The notes under the pieces were generated by a model. The model searched no databases. It saw only the letters and a list, made by a program, of their open reading frames with translations, and had not been told where the DNA came from. This document shows, one piece after another, positions 55,976 through 64,000 of a stretch of 64,000 nucleotides of DNA. Location of the stretch: positions 1 to 64,000 of the forward strand of contig JBDHLD010000020.1 in assembly GCA_039586035.1 (NCBI GenBank). The letters are read 5' to 3'. The stretch's first letter is position 1, and each line of letters begins with the position of its first letter. A program made the position numbers and the translations under genes. The DNA comes from JBDHHQ01 sp039586035. Its GTDB lineage: Bacteria > Gemmatimonadota > Gemmatimonadetes > Longimicrobiales > Gaopeijiaceae.

Positions 55976-57343
55976 ATGCGCTTTACCAGCACCGATCCAT
56001 CGACCGGCGAGGTGATCGCCGAGTATCCATCGCTGACCGACGAAGAGGCAGCGGACGTCGTGACCAGGGCCGAGGTGGCCTTCCGCTCATGGCGCCGCAC
56101 GGACGCGTCCGCCCGGGCTCGAGTCCTGACCGCTGCGGCGAGCGTTCTGCGTGAGCGGCTCGAGGATCTCGCAAGCCTCATGACGCGGGAGATGGGCAAG
56201 CCCCTGGAACAGGCTCGGGCCGAGGTGGAAAAGTGCGCCTGGGTCTGCGAGTACTACGCCGCCGAGGGGACGGAGCACCTGGCACCGGTCGTCGTCGAGA
56301 CCGACGCGTCCCGCAGCATCGTGGCTTTCGAGCCCCTGGGTGTCATCTTGGCCATCATGCCCTGGAACTTCCCGCTGTGGCAGGTCGTGCGATTCGCCGC
56401 GCCCACGCTCATGGCCGGCAACGCGGCGCTCCTCAAGCACGCGCCCACCACCCAGGGGTGCGCCCACGCCATCGAGAAGGTGTTCCTCGATGCCGGGCTA
56501 CCCGGCGGCGTCTTCCAGAACCTCCCGGTGGACGTGGACATGGTTCCCGGCATCGTCGCGGACCCGAGGGTAGCGGCGGTGACGCTCACCGGGAGCACCC
56601 GGGCGGGCAGGGCAGTGGCTGCCACGGCGGGCGCCCACATCAAGAAGACGGTGCTGGAGCTGGGCGGCAGCGATCCGTACGTGATCCTCGAGGACGCCGA
56701 TCTCGACGTGGCCGTCGCCCAGTGCACGACCGGCCGTCTGATCAACTCCGGGCAGAGCTGCATCGCCGCCAAGCGGTTCATCGTGGTCGCTCCGGTCATG
56801 GACGATTTCAGGGCGCGCGTATTGGCCAACATGGGGGCCGCGGTGATGGGCGATCCCCGGGATCCGGCAAGCGACGTCGGCCCCTTGGCCAGGGAGGATC
56901 TCAGGGACACGCTGCACGATCAGGTGGAGCGCAGCGTCCGGGCTGGCGCCCTCTGCCTCCTCGGCGGCCAGATCCCTCAGCGCCCCGGCTGGTTCTATCC
57001 GCCGACGGTGCTGAGCGACGTGCGCCCGGGCATGGCCGCCTTCGACGAGGAGTTGTTCGGACCCGTCGCGACGCTCATCGAGGCTCGAGACGAGGAAGAC
57101 GCGATCCAGCTGGCCAATCGGACTCGCTATGGTCTTTCCGCTGCCGTCTTCACGCGTGACCTGGGGCGGGGCGAGCGCATCGCCCGCGAACGCATCCAGG
57201 CCGGAGCCTGCTTCGTGAACGCCTTCGGACGCTCGGACCCGCGTCTTCCCTTCGGAGGCATCAAGGAGAGTGGATACGGTCGGGAGCTCTCCGCGTTCGG
57301 CATTCGCGAATTCGTGAACATCAAGACCGTCTGGGTCGCCTGA
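55976..57343 (+). CDS. Succinate-semialdehyde dehydrogenase-type aldehyde dehydrogenase
   Basis: A 455-residue NAD(P)-dependent aldehyde dehydrogenase; soluble. The active-site residues are C262 (NSGQSCIAAKRF), E228 (KKTVLELGGSDPYVI) and N131 (MPWNFPLWQ). The coenzyme site is in TLTGSTRAGRAVA. The overall pattern (SSADH/GabD-like short form, 450-460 residues) fits NAD(P)-dependent succinate-semialdehyde dehydrogenase, which oxidises succinate semialdehyde from GABA or 4-hydroxybutyrate degradation. Other semialdehydes or aldehydes are possible. It is followed 10 bases on by a Na+/H+ antiporter gene, suggesting co-transcription, but no GABA-pathway gene is adjacent. Confidence 0.9.
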   Translation: MRFTSTDPSTGEVIAEYPSLTDEEAADVVTRAEVAFRSWRRTDASARARVLTAAASVLRERLEDLASLMTREMGKPLEQARAEVEKCAWVCEYYAAEGTEHLAPVVVETDASRSIVAFEPLGVILAIMPWNFPLWQVVRFAAPTLMAGNAALLKHAPTTQGCAHAIEKVFLDAGLPGGVFQNLPVDVDMVPGIVADPRVAAVTLTGSTRAGRAVAATAGAHIKKTVLELGGSDPYVILEDADLDVAVAQCTTGRLINSGQSCIAAKRFIVVAPVMDDFRARVLANMGAAVMGDPRDPASDVGPLAREDLRDTLHDQVERSVRAGALCLLGGQIPQRPGWFYPPTVLSDVRPGMAAFDEELFGPVATLIEARDEEDAIQLANRTRYGLSAAVFTRDLGRGERIARERIQAGACFVNAFGRSDPRLPFGGIKESGYGRELSAFGIREFVNIKTVWVA

Positions 57344-57353
57344 GGCACGGACC

Positions 57354-58607
57354 ATGGAGGCCTTCAACGTCGTCGCGGCTCTCATGGCGCTGGCCGCCGT
57401 CTTCGCGTGGCTCAACCACCGCTACCTGAAGCTACCGACGACCATCGGGCTCCTGGTCATCTCGATGGTCTTCTCGCTGGCCCTGGTGATGCTCGGGGCC
57501 GCCGGGGTGCGCTTCCAGGGGCTCAGGGACCTGCTCCTGACCCTGGACTTCGACGAAGCGCTGCTCCACGGCATGCTGGGCGCGCTACTGTTCGCCGGGG
57601 CGCTGCACGTCAACCTGGACGACCTGGCCGAGCAAGGCTGGGTGATCCTGCTGCTCGCCACGGTGGGCGTGGTCACCTCGACAGCGCTGGTCGGCCTCGG
57701 ATCGTGGTGGCTCCTCGGCGCCCTGGGTGTCGGGCTGCCACTCATCTTCTGCTTGCTGTTGGGCGCGTTGATCTCGCCGACCGACCCCATCGCCGTGGGA
57801 TCGATTCTCCGGGACCTGGGCGCGCCGCCGCGCCTCATGACCACCATCACGGGGGAGTCCCTCTTCAACGACGGGGTCGGGGTGGTGCTGTTCCTCGTGC
57901 TCCTGGGGATCGCGACGGGAGGCCACGGATCCGAGGCGACCGTGACCGGAGTGCTTCAGCTGCTCGTGGTGGAGGTGGGTGGCGGCGTCGTCTGGGGCGC
58001 GGCCTTGGGGATCGTGGCGTACGGAATGCTGAAGAGCGTGGACAACTACCAGGTCGAGATCATGGTCACCCTGGCCCTGGTGACCGCCGGATACGCCATG
58101 GCCGGTCAGCTGCACATCTCGGGGCCCCTCGCCATGGTGGTGGCGGGCCTCCTGATCGGGAACCACGGTCGCCGATTGGCCATGTCCGAGCGAACGCGGG
58201 AGCGCCTGGATGGATTCTGGGAGCTGGTGGATGAGCTGCTGAACGCGCTCCTGTTCGTGATGATCGGCGTCGAGGTGCTCGTGCTCGCGTTCTCGGTACC
58301 CGCGGTCGTCGCGGGGATCATGATGATCCCGCTGACCCTGCTGGCACGTTGGATCGCCGTGAGCATACCACTGTCCGCGCTCCGGGGGCGCCACGGTCTG
58401 CCACGTCGTGCAGCCGAGATCCTGACATGGTCAGGCCTCAGGGGTGGGATCTCCGTGGCGCTTGCCCTCTCCCTCCCGGCGGGCCCCGAGCGCGATCTGA
58501 CGCTCACGATCACCTACGTCGTCGTCGCGTTCTCCATCGTGGTGCAGGGGCTCAGCGTCGAAACCGTCGTGCGGCGGTTGGTTGAGGAGGAGCCCGCCGA
58601 AGCATAG
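57354..58607 (+). CDS. Na+/H+ antiporter of the CPA1 (NhaP) family
   Basis: A 417-residue inner-membrane protein with about 12-13 helices. It exchanges Na+ (or K+) for H+. The CPA1 ion site is visible in LISPTDPIAVGSILRDLG (the unwound TM4 with DP) and ITGESLFNDGVGVVLFLVLL (TM5, with ND). Further helices include ALVTAGYAMAGQLHISGPLA and SGLRGGISVALALSLPAG, the latter containing the R/GG pattern of TM10. It ends without a large cytoplasmic regulatory tail, so it is a short NhaP type. It lies 10 bases downstream of the dehydrogenase gene and in the same operon. A role in pH or salt homeostasis is inferred from the family. Confidence 0.93.
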   Translation: MEAFNVVAALMALAAVFAWLNHRYLKLPTTIGLLVISMVFSLALVMLGAAGVRFQGLRDLLLTLDFDEALLHGMLGALLFAGALHVNLDDLAEQGWVILLLATVGVVTSTALVGLGSWWLLGALGVGLPLIFCLLLGALISPTDPIAVGSILRDLGAPPRLMTTITGESLFNDGVGVVLFLVLLGIATGGHGSEATVTGVLQLLVVEVGGGVVWGAALGIVAYGMLKSVDNYQVEIMVTLALVTAGYAMAGQLHISGPLAMVVAGLLIGNHGRRLAMSERTRERLDGFWELVDELLNALLFVMIGVEVLVLAFSVPAVVAGIMMIPLTLLARWIAVSIPLSALRGRHGLPRRAAEILTWSGLRGGISVALALSLPAGPERDLTLTITYVVVAFSIVVQGLSVETVVRRLVEEEPAEA

Positions 58608-58796
58608 GCCGACGACTCGACGGGGGGCGTCGGTGCCGACCGCGACACGAGCGAAGCGCGCCGGACATCGTCACGGCCCGCTGCCGTGCGGACCAGGTCC
58701 ACGGCCCCGCGACGAACGCGAGGCGCACGGACGGCGGCGGGTGTCGCGAGGCGCCGCTCCCTTGTTGATCGGCCTCTGCGTCGCCACCATGCCCCG

Positions 58797-60308
58797 ATGA
58801 GCCAGGCCACGACGACCGCGCCGATCGACCGCGCGCCCACCGGACTCACCCGGGAGCTCGGCCTCCTGGGGCTCGCCGCCACCGGCATCTGCTCCATGCT
58901 CGGGGCCGCCATCAACGTCATCCCCATCATGATCCACCGGAGCGTCCCGGGGATCGGCCCCAACGTCCTGCCTGCGTATCTGTACGGCGCTCTCCCGGCG
59001 ATCCTCGCGGCCCTGGCATACGCCATCCTGGCCTCGGCCATGCCACGGGCGGGCGGCAGCTACGTGTACGCCAGCAGGGCGCTCCATCCCTATCTGGGCT
59101 TCGTCGCCAGCTTCTCCCAGTGGTTCGGCCTGTGCATCGCCATCGGCGTGGTCTCGTACGTGGTCGTGCCCTTCCTGCGGGACATCGCTTCGGCTCTGGA
59201 CATGGGTGGCCTGGCAGCCGCGCTGGACACCGGCCCGGCCCGAGTGGGGATCGCACTCGCGTTCCTGTGGACGTTCGTGGGCGTCAACCTGCGGGGCATC
59301 AAGCTCTACGAGCGGACCCTGGTCCCGCTCATGTTCCTGATGTTCGCCCTGGGGAGCATCGTCATCGTCGCGGGATTTTCGTTCGACCACGCCGACTTCG
59401 CCGCCGCCCTCGCCGCGCGGGAGGGGGCTCAGGTCCCGGTCGATCCCGGCACGCCCTTCCGCCTGGGACCGTTCCTGGCAGCCGCCGCGCTCCTCTTCTC
59501 GAGCTTCATCGGGTTCGACTCCATCGCCCAGGCGGGGGGCGAAGCGAGGAACCCCAACCGGGCTCTGCCGCTGGCTATCGGCATCGCGGTGGTCACAGTG
59601 GGCAGCTTCTACATCCTGTTCACCGCGGCCGTGTACCACACCGTGCCCTGGACCTTCGTGGCCGAGCGCGCGCAGGAGACGGACCTGACGGCCCCCGGGC
59701 TGTTGGGCTACGTGCTACCCGCCGGCTGGACCGTGGCCATCGTCGCAGGCGCCGCCGTTGCCCTGATCAACGACCTCCCGGCCATGCTGCTGGCGGTGTC
59801 CCGGCTCATGTTCGCCTGGGCCGAAGACGGCATCTTCCCCAAGCAGGTGGCGAAGGTGCACGCGCGACTCCACACTCCGTACGTGGCCATCGTCGCCAGC
59901 GGGCTCATGGCCTCGGTGGGGATCCTCGGAAGCCACTTCGCCGGGGACTTCTTCCTGGGCGTGGACATCCTGGTGACTTCGATGCTGGTGAACTTCCTGC
60001 TGATGTGTCTTTCGGTGCTCGTCCTGCCGCGGCGGAATCCGACGCTGGCAGGTGAGGTCCGGGTGATCGCGTCGCCGCGGGCCCAGGTGCCCATCGCCGT
60101 CGCGGGGGTCGTGCTCCTGGGCGTCTTCCTGATCGTGCACGTCGTGAAGGACCTGCGGGCTCCGGTGGACGCGTGGTACTTCCGGTCGACATGGCTCTGG
60201 ATCGTGGTGATGGCGCTGGCGAGCGTAGTATTTCTGAGGGAGTGGCGGGTTCTGAAGGCGAGCGGCGTGGACGTGGAGGCCCGCTTCGCCGAGTTGCCGC
60301 CCGAGTAG
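58797..60308 (+). CDS. APC-superfamily amino acid/polyamine permease
   Basis: A 503-residue membrane protein with about 12 helices, starting at ATG 58797 (an upstream frame is not conserved). APC features are LTRELGLLGLAATGICSMLG with the GxG-like TM1 break, LAYAILASAMPRAGGSYVYA (the PRAGGxYxY block), FSSFIGFDSIAQAGGEARNP (substrate-contact TM6-7), and VALINDLPAMLLAVSRLMFAWAEDGIFPK split at 318-345. It is likely a proton-coupled importer of amino acids or polyamines. Substrate unknown. No enzyme of a matching pathway is adjacent except perhaps the aldehyde dehydrogenase at 55976, which would fit polyamine or GABA use; this is inference. Confidence 0.92.
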   Translation: MSQATTTAPIDRAPTGLTRELGLLGLAATGICSMLGAAINVIPIMIHRSVPGIGPNVLPAYLYGALPAILAALAYAILASAMPRAGGSYVYASRALHPYLGFVASFSQWFGLCIAIGVVSYVVVPFLRDIASALDMGGLAAALDTGPARVGIALAFLWTFVGVNLRGIKLYERTLVPLMFLMFALGSIVIVAGFSFDHADFAAALAAREGAQVPVDPGTPFRLGPFLAAAALLFSSFIGFDSIAQAGGEARNPNRALPLAIGIAVVTVGSFYILFTAAVYHTVPWTFVAERAQETDLTAPGLLGYVLPAGWTVAIVAGAAVALINDLPAMLLAVSRLMFAWAEDGIFPKQVAKVHARLHTPYVAIVASGLMASVGILGSHFAGDFFLGVDILVTSMLVNFLLMCLSVLVLPRRNPTLAGEVRVIASPRAQVPIAVAGVVLLGVFLIVHVVKDLRAPVDAWYFRSTWLWIVVMALASVVFLREWRVLKASGVDVEARFAELPPE

Positions 60309-60318
60309 AGGACGGTCC

Positions 60319-60438
60319 ATGAACAGACCGCTCACCTCGGCAGTCAGCGTCAGCGGCGGCTTGGGCGCCGCCGCCCGGGCATCCGACGTGGCGGGCGCGG
60401 GATCGGCCGTGGCCGTGCCCGAGGAGCGGGCACGTTGA
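60319..60438 (+). CDS. 39-residue leader ORF overlapping RdhA-like gene
   Basis: ATG 60319 is preceded by a GAGG site and opens a 39-codon frame rich in Ala, Ser, Val and Gly (SAVSVSGGLGAAARASDVAG). Its TGA stop (60436-60438) overlaps the TTG start (60435) of the next gene. Such TTGA coupling suggests that translation of the leader promotes initiation at the weak TTG. No function of the peptide is claimed. Confidence 0.45.
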   Translation: MNRPLTSAVSVSGGLGAAARASDVAGAGSAVAVPEERAR

Positions 60439-61655
60439 CCGGGTCGGATGCGGGTCGCTCCGCTCACGGTGGCCCCTCGGAGACCCGCCCCTCCGACGCC
60501 GAAGCCGGCTTTACGGTCGACGCCGACTTTCGCCGCTTCAACCAGAAGAACGACGTCTTCTGTCGGTCCTTCTGGGACCCCACCGTGAAGTCGGGCCGCT
60601 CCGGCTTGTTCTACCAATCCTACCGCACCCCTCTGATCGAGTGGAAGAAGGTGGAGGGCTTCACCCAGCGGGATTACGCGCTCAGGAACGCAGCCTGGCA
60701 CGTGACGGACATCTTTGCCGAGCTCAAGGAGGATGGGGACCGCCGGGAGGGCTTCCTGGACGAGTACACGGTGCTCCGTGAGGGACCAGACCAGAAGATC
60801 GAGGTGGAGTCTCCGGAGGCCATGGCCACGGAGATCAAACATGTGGCACGGACCTTCGGCGCCGATCTCGTGGGGATCACGGATTACGACGAGCGATGGG
60901 TCTACACCCGGAAGTACTCGCGTCAGCAGGAGAACGAGAAGCCCCAGGAGATCCCCGACGACCTGACCAGCGTCATCGTCATCGCCCAGTCCATGGACCG
61001 GGACCTGATCCGGACGGTGCCCTCGGCGCTGAGCGGGACGGCAACGGGTCTCGGGTACGCCCATGACACCGTCGTCCTCCTCGGGCTCACCCAGTACATC
61101 CTGAACCTGGGGTACCGGGCCGTGGCCAGCATGAACGACTCGGCATTGGCGATCCCCTACGCGCTGAAAGCCGGCCTGGGGGAGTACGGGCGCCACGGCC
61201 TCGTGATCACCGAGGAGTTCGGGCCGCGCGTTCGCTTCGGGAAGATCTTCACCGACCTGCCCCTGGCGCACGATCGCCCCGAGCGCTTCGGCGTGAGGGA
61301 GTTCTGCGAGGTCTGCCGAGCCTGCACGGACGCGTGCCCGGCGAAGGCGATCCCCGGCGGCGCGCCCAGCACGGAGGTCCACAACATCTCCAACATCCGA
61401 GGCGTGAGAAAGTGGACCGTCGACGGGGAGAAGTGCTTCAAGTTCTGGGCGAACCAGAACAGCGACTGCTCGATATGCGTTCGCGTCTGCCCATACAACC
61501 GGGACTACCGCAAGCTCCCCAATCGGCTCTGGCGGAAACTGGCGGGGACGAGACTGCGGGGGTTGATGAATTGGCTGGACAAGCGGTCCGGCCGTGGGGA
61601 GCGCATGAAGCCGTCCCGCTGGTGGCCGATGGGCGCTGCGGGGGGAGGGCCGTGA
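60435..61655 (+). CDS. Reductive dehalogenase-like Fe-S protein (cytoplasmic RdhA-type)
   Basis: A 406-residue protein matching the catalytic part of reductive dehalogenases, corrinoid and [4Fe-4S] enzymes that remove halogens. The core blocks SMNDSALAIPYALKAGLGEY, GRHGLVITEEFGPRVRFGKI and FTDLPLAHDRPERFGVREFC agree with RdhA. Two cluster motifs follow: C291, C294, C297, C301 (CEVCRACTDACP) and C334, C345, C348, C352 (CSICVRVCP). There is no twin-arginine signal and no RdhB anchor gene, so it resembles the non-respiratory, cytoplasmic type rather than respiratory PceA. A catalytic Tyr is likely in TGLGYAHDT. Substrate unknown. TTG start with GAGGAG nine bases upstream; coupled to the leader ORF. 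Confidence 0.85.
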   Translation: MTGSDAGRSAHGGPSETRPSDAEAGFTVDADFRRFNQKNDVFCRSFWDPTVKSGRSGLFYQSYRTPLIEWKKVEGFTQRDYALRNAAWHVTDIFAELKEDGDRREGFLDEYTVLREGPDQKIEVESPEAMATEIKHVARTFGADLVGITDYDERWVYTRKYSRQQENEKPQEIPDDLTSVIVIAQSMDRDLIRTVPSALSGTATGLGYAHDTVVLLGLTQYILNLGYRAVASMNDSALAIPYALKAGLGEYGRHGLVITEEFGPRVRFGKIFTDLPLAHDRPERFGVREFCEVCRACTDACPAKAIPGGAPSTEVHNISNIRGVRKWTVDGEKCFKFWANQNSDCSICVRVCPYNRDYRKLPNRLWRKLAGTRLRGLMNWLDKRSGRGERMKPSRWWPMGAAGGGP

Positions 61656-61767
61656 CACGCGCCACGGCGTGGGGCCACGAGACGCCGAGGCTCGAGGCGG
61701 ACGAGGCTGGGGTTCGGAGTGGTTCGTACGGCTCGACACAAGCAACGACGTGACCATGGAGCACGGA

Positions 61768-63501
61768 ATGCGGGAACGACGTACCGGGATCTTCGACGCG
61801 GTGTTCGCAATCGGGACCGCCATCGCTCTGGGTTCGTTCTGGGGCTGCGCCACGTACGTGCAGGCGTCTTCGAGCGTCCTGGACAACGGTGCCGTAGCCG
61901 CCGCGCACCGGTCAGCATCGGCTGGCGCCGAGAAGGGGGGCGCGCCCACAGCGGCCGCGCGTGAAACGGCCGCCGGTCATGCTTCGGGCGACACGATCCC
62001 CCTCTACGGCAATCTGGGTCCCCACACCCGGTCCATCACGACCGCGTCCCCGCTCGCGCAGGCCTATTTCGATCAGGCCAAGCAGCTGACCTTCGCGTAC
62101 GGCCACCCCGAGGCCCTGCCGTCGTTCAGGGAGGCTCAACGCCAGGATCCCCAGTGCGCCATGTGCTACTGGGGCGAAGCCTGGGCCCAGGGGCCGTACC
62201 TCAACTCCAGCATGGACGAGGACGAAGGGCGGGCAGCGTATGCCGCGATCCAGAAGGCCATGGAGCTGCGGCACCGGGGCACGGACGTCGAGCGGGCGCT
62301 GATCGAGGCCATGGCCACGCGGTACGAGCCCGAGCCGAACGAGGAGCACCGCGCCCGACTGGACAGCGCGTATGCGGACGCGATGCGGAGCGTGGTCCGT
62401 CGGTTTCCCAACGATCTCGACGCGGGCAGCTTGTTGGGCGAGGCGCTCATGCTGCTCCGGCCGCGTCGGTTCTGGGACGAGAACGGAGACCCCATGCCAG
62501 GGGTGGAGGAGATGCTGGCCGTCCTGGAGAGCGTCCTGGCCAGGGACATCAAGCACCCCGGGGCTTGCCACCACTACATTCATCTGGTGGAGGCGGGGCC
62601 GGAGCCGGAGCGGGCCGAGGCGTGCGCGAACTACCTGGGCAACGCGATCCCCGGGGCGAGCCACATCAATCACATGCCGTCCCACATCTACATGAACATC
62701 GGACGGTACGGCGACGCCGTGCGGGCCAACCAGCAGGCCTGGCACACGGACCTCAAAGCGGCCCACGGCGGACCTCCTGGAATCTACCCGAGCCACAACC
62801 TCCACATGATGCTGTTCGGGGCCTGGCTCGACGGACAGAGCGCGGTCGCCATGCAGGCGGCACGGGACCTGGCCCGGATCGCCGAGAACTCGGCCTTCTA
62901 CGTGCCGCTGGCGCTGGTCCGATTCGGCCGCTGGGAGGAGGTCTTGGAGCTAGCGGACGGTCCGGACACTCCGTTCCAGGGCGCGCTTTGGGACTTCAGC
63001 CGCGGCATGGCGACGCTGCGGCTGGGGGACGCGGAGACCGCGTGGGGGCATCTGGCCGAGGTGGACCGGGTCGTGGACGAGCTGCCGGACTCCATGAGCC
63101 AGAGCTTCCGCCGGCACAAGCAGCGGGACCTGCTGCTGATGGCCCGAGGGATCCTGGCCGGCGAGATCGAGGCCTCCGCGGGCCGTTACGATCAGGCGAT
63201 CGAGGCGCTTCGAGCGGCGGCCGCGGTGGAGGACAACCTCAACTACGACGAGCCCGAGCCCTGGCCCATCCCCGTGCGTCACGTCCTGGGCGCGGTCCTC
63301 CTGGAGGCGGGTTGGCCCTCGGAGGCGGAAGTGGAATACGAGAAGCAGCTCGATCACCACAAGGAGAACGGGTGGTCGCTCTTCGGCTTGGCGCAAAGCC
63401 TGGAGGCGCAGGGCAAGGACGAGGAGGCCGCTGAAGTCTGGCAGCGCTTCGAGCGGGCGTGGCCCCGCTCCGACCTGTGGATCCGGTCTTCGCGGTTCTG
63501 A
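61768..63501 (+). CDS. TPR-repeat lipoprotein
   Basis: A 577-residue exported protein. ATG 61768 has GGAG six bases upstream and gives a lipobox signal (AIALGSFWGC, Cys27). A low-complexity Ala/Gly-rich linker (about 30-75) is followed by helical tetratricopeptide-like repeats. Examples are AYFDQAKQLTFAYGHPEALP, ALLKHPGACHHYIHLVEAGP-like DIKHPGACHHYIHLVEAGPE, QAIEALRAAAAVEDN and LGAVLLEAGWPSEAEVEYEK. The HxHxxxxG-rich middle (HINHMPSHIYMNIGRYGDAV) is a recurrent pattern of this family of secreted TPR proteins. It likely scaffolds protein contacts in the periplasm. No enzyme motif. It lies 112 bases after the RdhA-like gene, so co-transcription is possible. Confidence 0.85.
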   Translation: MRERRTGIFDAVFAIGTAIALGSFWGCATYVQASSSVLDNGAVAAAHRSASAGAEKGGAPTAAARETAAGHASGDTIPLYGNLGPHTRSITTASPLAQAYFDQAKQLTFAYGHPEALPSFREAQRQDPQCAMCYWGEAWAQGPYLNSSMDEDEGRAAYAAIQKAMELRHRGTDVERALIEAMATRYEPEPNEEHRARLDSAYADAMRSVVRRFPNDLDAGSLLGEALMLLRPRRFWDENGDPMPGVEEMLAVLESVLARDIKHPGACHHYIHLVEAGPEPERAEACANYLGNAIPGASHINHMPSHIYMNIGRYGDAVRANQQAWHTDLKAAHGGPPGIYPSHNLHMMLFGAWLDGQSAVAMQAARDLARIAENSAFYVPLALVRFGRWEEVLELADGPDTPFQGALWDFSRGMATLRLGDAETAWGHLAEVDRVVDELPDSMSQSFRRHKQRDLLLMARGILAGEIEASAGRYDQAIEALRAAAAVEDNLNYDEPEPWPIPVRHVLGAVLLEAGWPSEAEVEYEKQLDHHKENGWSLFGLAQSLEAQGKDEEAAEVWQRFERAWPRSDLWIRSSRF

Positions 63502-63621
63502 CATTCAGGGGACGCAAAGGCACGCCGTCGCGCAGGGTCAAAGCGCTGCTTCGGGTCATCCGATTCGTCAGCGTCCGGGGCCCGGCCCGACGCCCGCCTG
63601 CACACGAAAGGACGACCGATC

Positions 63622-64000
63622 GTGGAACCTGACGCGCGCGACACGACCGACACCCCGGTCCGGCCCGTGACCCGCCGCCGCTTTCTCCTGGAGGCTTCCC
63701 CGGCGGCGGGACTTCTCGCCTTGGGAGCGGTGCGCGCCGACGGAGTGGGTGCAGCCCCCATCGCCCTGCAAGCCGGCCCTCGCGTCGTGCTCCCGGAGCC
63801 CGGTCCCATGCTCCCACCGGTCCCGGCCGTGCTCCTCACGGTGCGGGGCAAGGACGACGACCCGGACCATATTTCGGTGGTCTGGACGTTCGTGATCAAC
63901 GGCGACCCGCCCCAGATCGGCATCGCCCCGGCACACGAGCACGTGGCTGGCGAGCTCGTGGACCTCCATGGCGAGTTCGTCCTCAATGTGCCGACAACCA
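63622..64000 (+). CDS. Flavin reductase-like protein, Tat-exported, truncated by window end
   Basis: The frame runs from GTG 63622 to the last base, so only about 126 N-terminal residues are seen. The segment TRRRFLLEASPAAGLLALGA (about 17-36) is a twin-arginine signal. After a linker, VPAVLLTVRGKDDDPDHISV and FVINGDPPQIGIAPAHEHVA match the flavin-reductase-like (FMN-binding split-barrel) domain of the HpaC/FlaRed type, which binds FMN. An AAAGGA site precedes the start. Its location two genes after the RdhA-like protein makes a redox partner role conceivable, but a Tat signal means it would act outside the cytoplasm. Substrate and completeness are unknown. Confidence 0.75.
   Translation, partial: MEPDARDTTDTPVRPVTRRRFLLEASPAAGLLALGAVRADGVGAAPIALQAGPRVVLPEPGPMLPPVPAVLLTVRGKDDDPDHISVVWTFVINGDPPQIGIAPAHEHVAGELVDLHGEFVLNVPTT

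Noticed and set aside
59715..61949. 744-codon minus-strand frame across the permease, RdhA-like and TPR genes
   Set aside because: It spans three independent conserved plus-strand genes and encodes no motif. High GC keeps antisense frames open.

Overview
The window is 64 kb of GC-rich, gene-dense bacterial chromosome. No tRNA, rRNA, CRISPR array, transposase, integrase or phage gene was recognised. The gene repertoire points to an uncultured aerobic member of Gemmatimonadota, with Acidobacteriota as the main alternative. The clues are a PadR regulator overlapping an ADOP-type (MacB/FtsX) permease, a DUF5916/CBM9 outer-membrane protein, a BNR/sortilin-like giant next to a secreted amidohydrolase, many lipoproteins and secreted beta-propellers, an M6 protease with a dockerin-like tail, and an A-type cytochrome c oxidase operon. 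This assignment is inference from family content; no marker gene proves it.

Layout. 0-1.4 kb: an unrecognised gene followed by a zinc-ribbon class III nucleotide-cyclase-like protein with a degenerate active site. 1.4-4.3 kb (minus): an AroM-like gene and thiC under a TPP riboswitch. 4.4-9.9 kb (plus): PadR with a palindromic operator on its promoter, the coupled permease, and a secreted beta-helix/PA14 protein. 9.9-15.4 kb (minus): a TPR relic, a DsbA/FrnE-like protein, an M6 metalloprotease with a dockerin-like end, an overlapping lipoprotein, a small secreted protein and an NHL-repeat protein. 15.8-20.1 kb (plus): DUF481, an MscS channel and HupE/UreJ. 20.2-26.5 kb (minus): a strong hairpin, a lectin-like protein, an NHL propeller, a YkvA-like protein, an MgtC/DUF4010 transporter, a small membrane protein, an Ntn-hydrolase asparaginase and a DUF4097 lipoprotein. 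26.6-33.5 kb (plus): an SMP-30-like lipoprotein, a DUF5916 barrel, a KAS III enzyme, a zinc-ribbon protein and a secreted protein. 33.5-37.8 kb (minus): a HAF-repeat lipoprotein, a double-VOC protein and a formate-THF ligase of the long, eukaryote-like type. 37.9-39.2 kb (plus): a P-loop NTPase. 39.1-43.6 kb (minus): a three-gene membrane/SGNH cluster and a bile-acid:sodium symporter homologue. 43.8-49.4 kb (plus): an eight-gene aa3-type oxidase operon. 49.4-54.9 kb (minus): a membrane protein, an amidohydrolase and a BNR-repeat protein. 55.0-64.0 kb (plus): a CDF-like transporter, succinate-semialdehyde dehydrogenase, a Na+/H+ antiporter, an APC permease, a reductive-dehalogenase-like Fe-S protein, a TPR lipoprotein and the start of a Tat-exported flavin-reductase-like protein.

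The clearest functional unit is the respiratory operon at 43.8-49.4 kb. A di-heme cytochrome, oxidase subunits I, II and two different subunits III, and a subunit IV fused to a c-type heme domain are encoded with almost no gaps. The items most worth a second look are the zinc-ribbon cyclase-like protein, the dockerin-like protease with its coupled lipoprotein, the subunit IV-cytochrome c fusion, and the cytoplasmic RdhA-like protein with a coupled 39-codon leader ORF.
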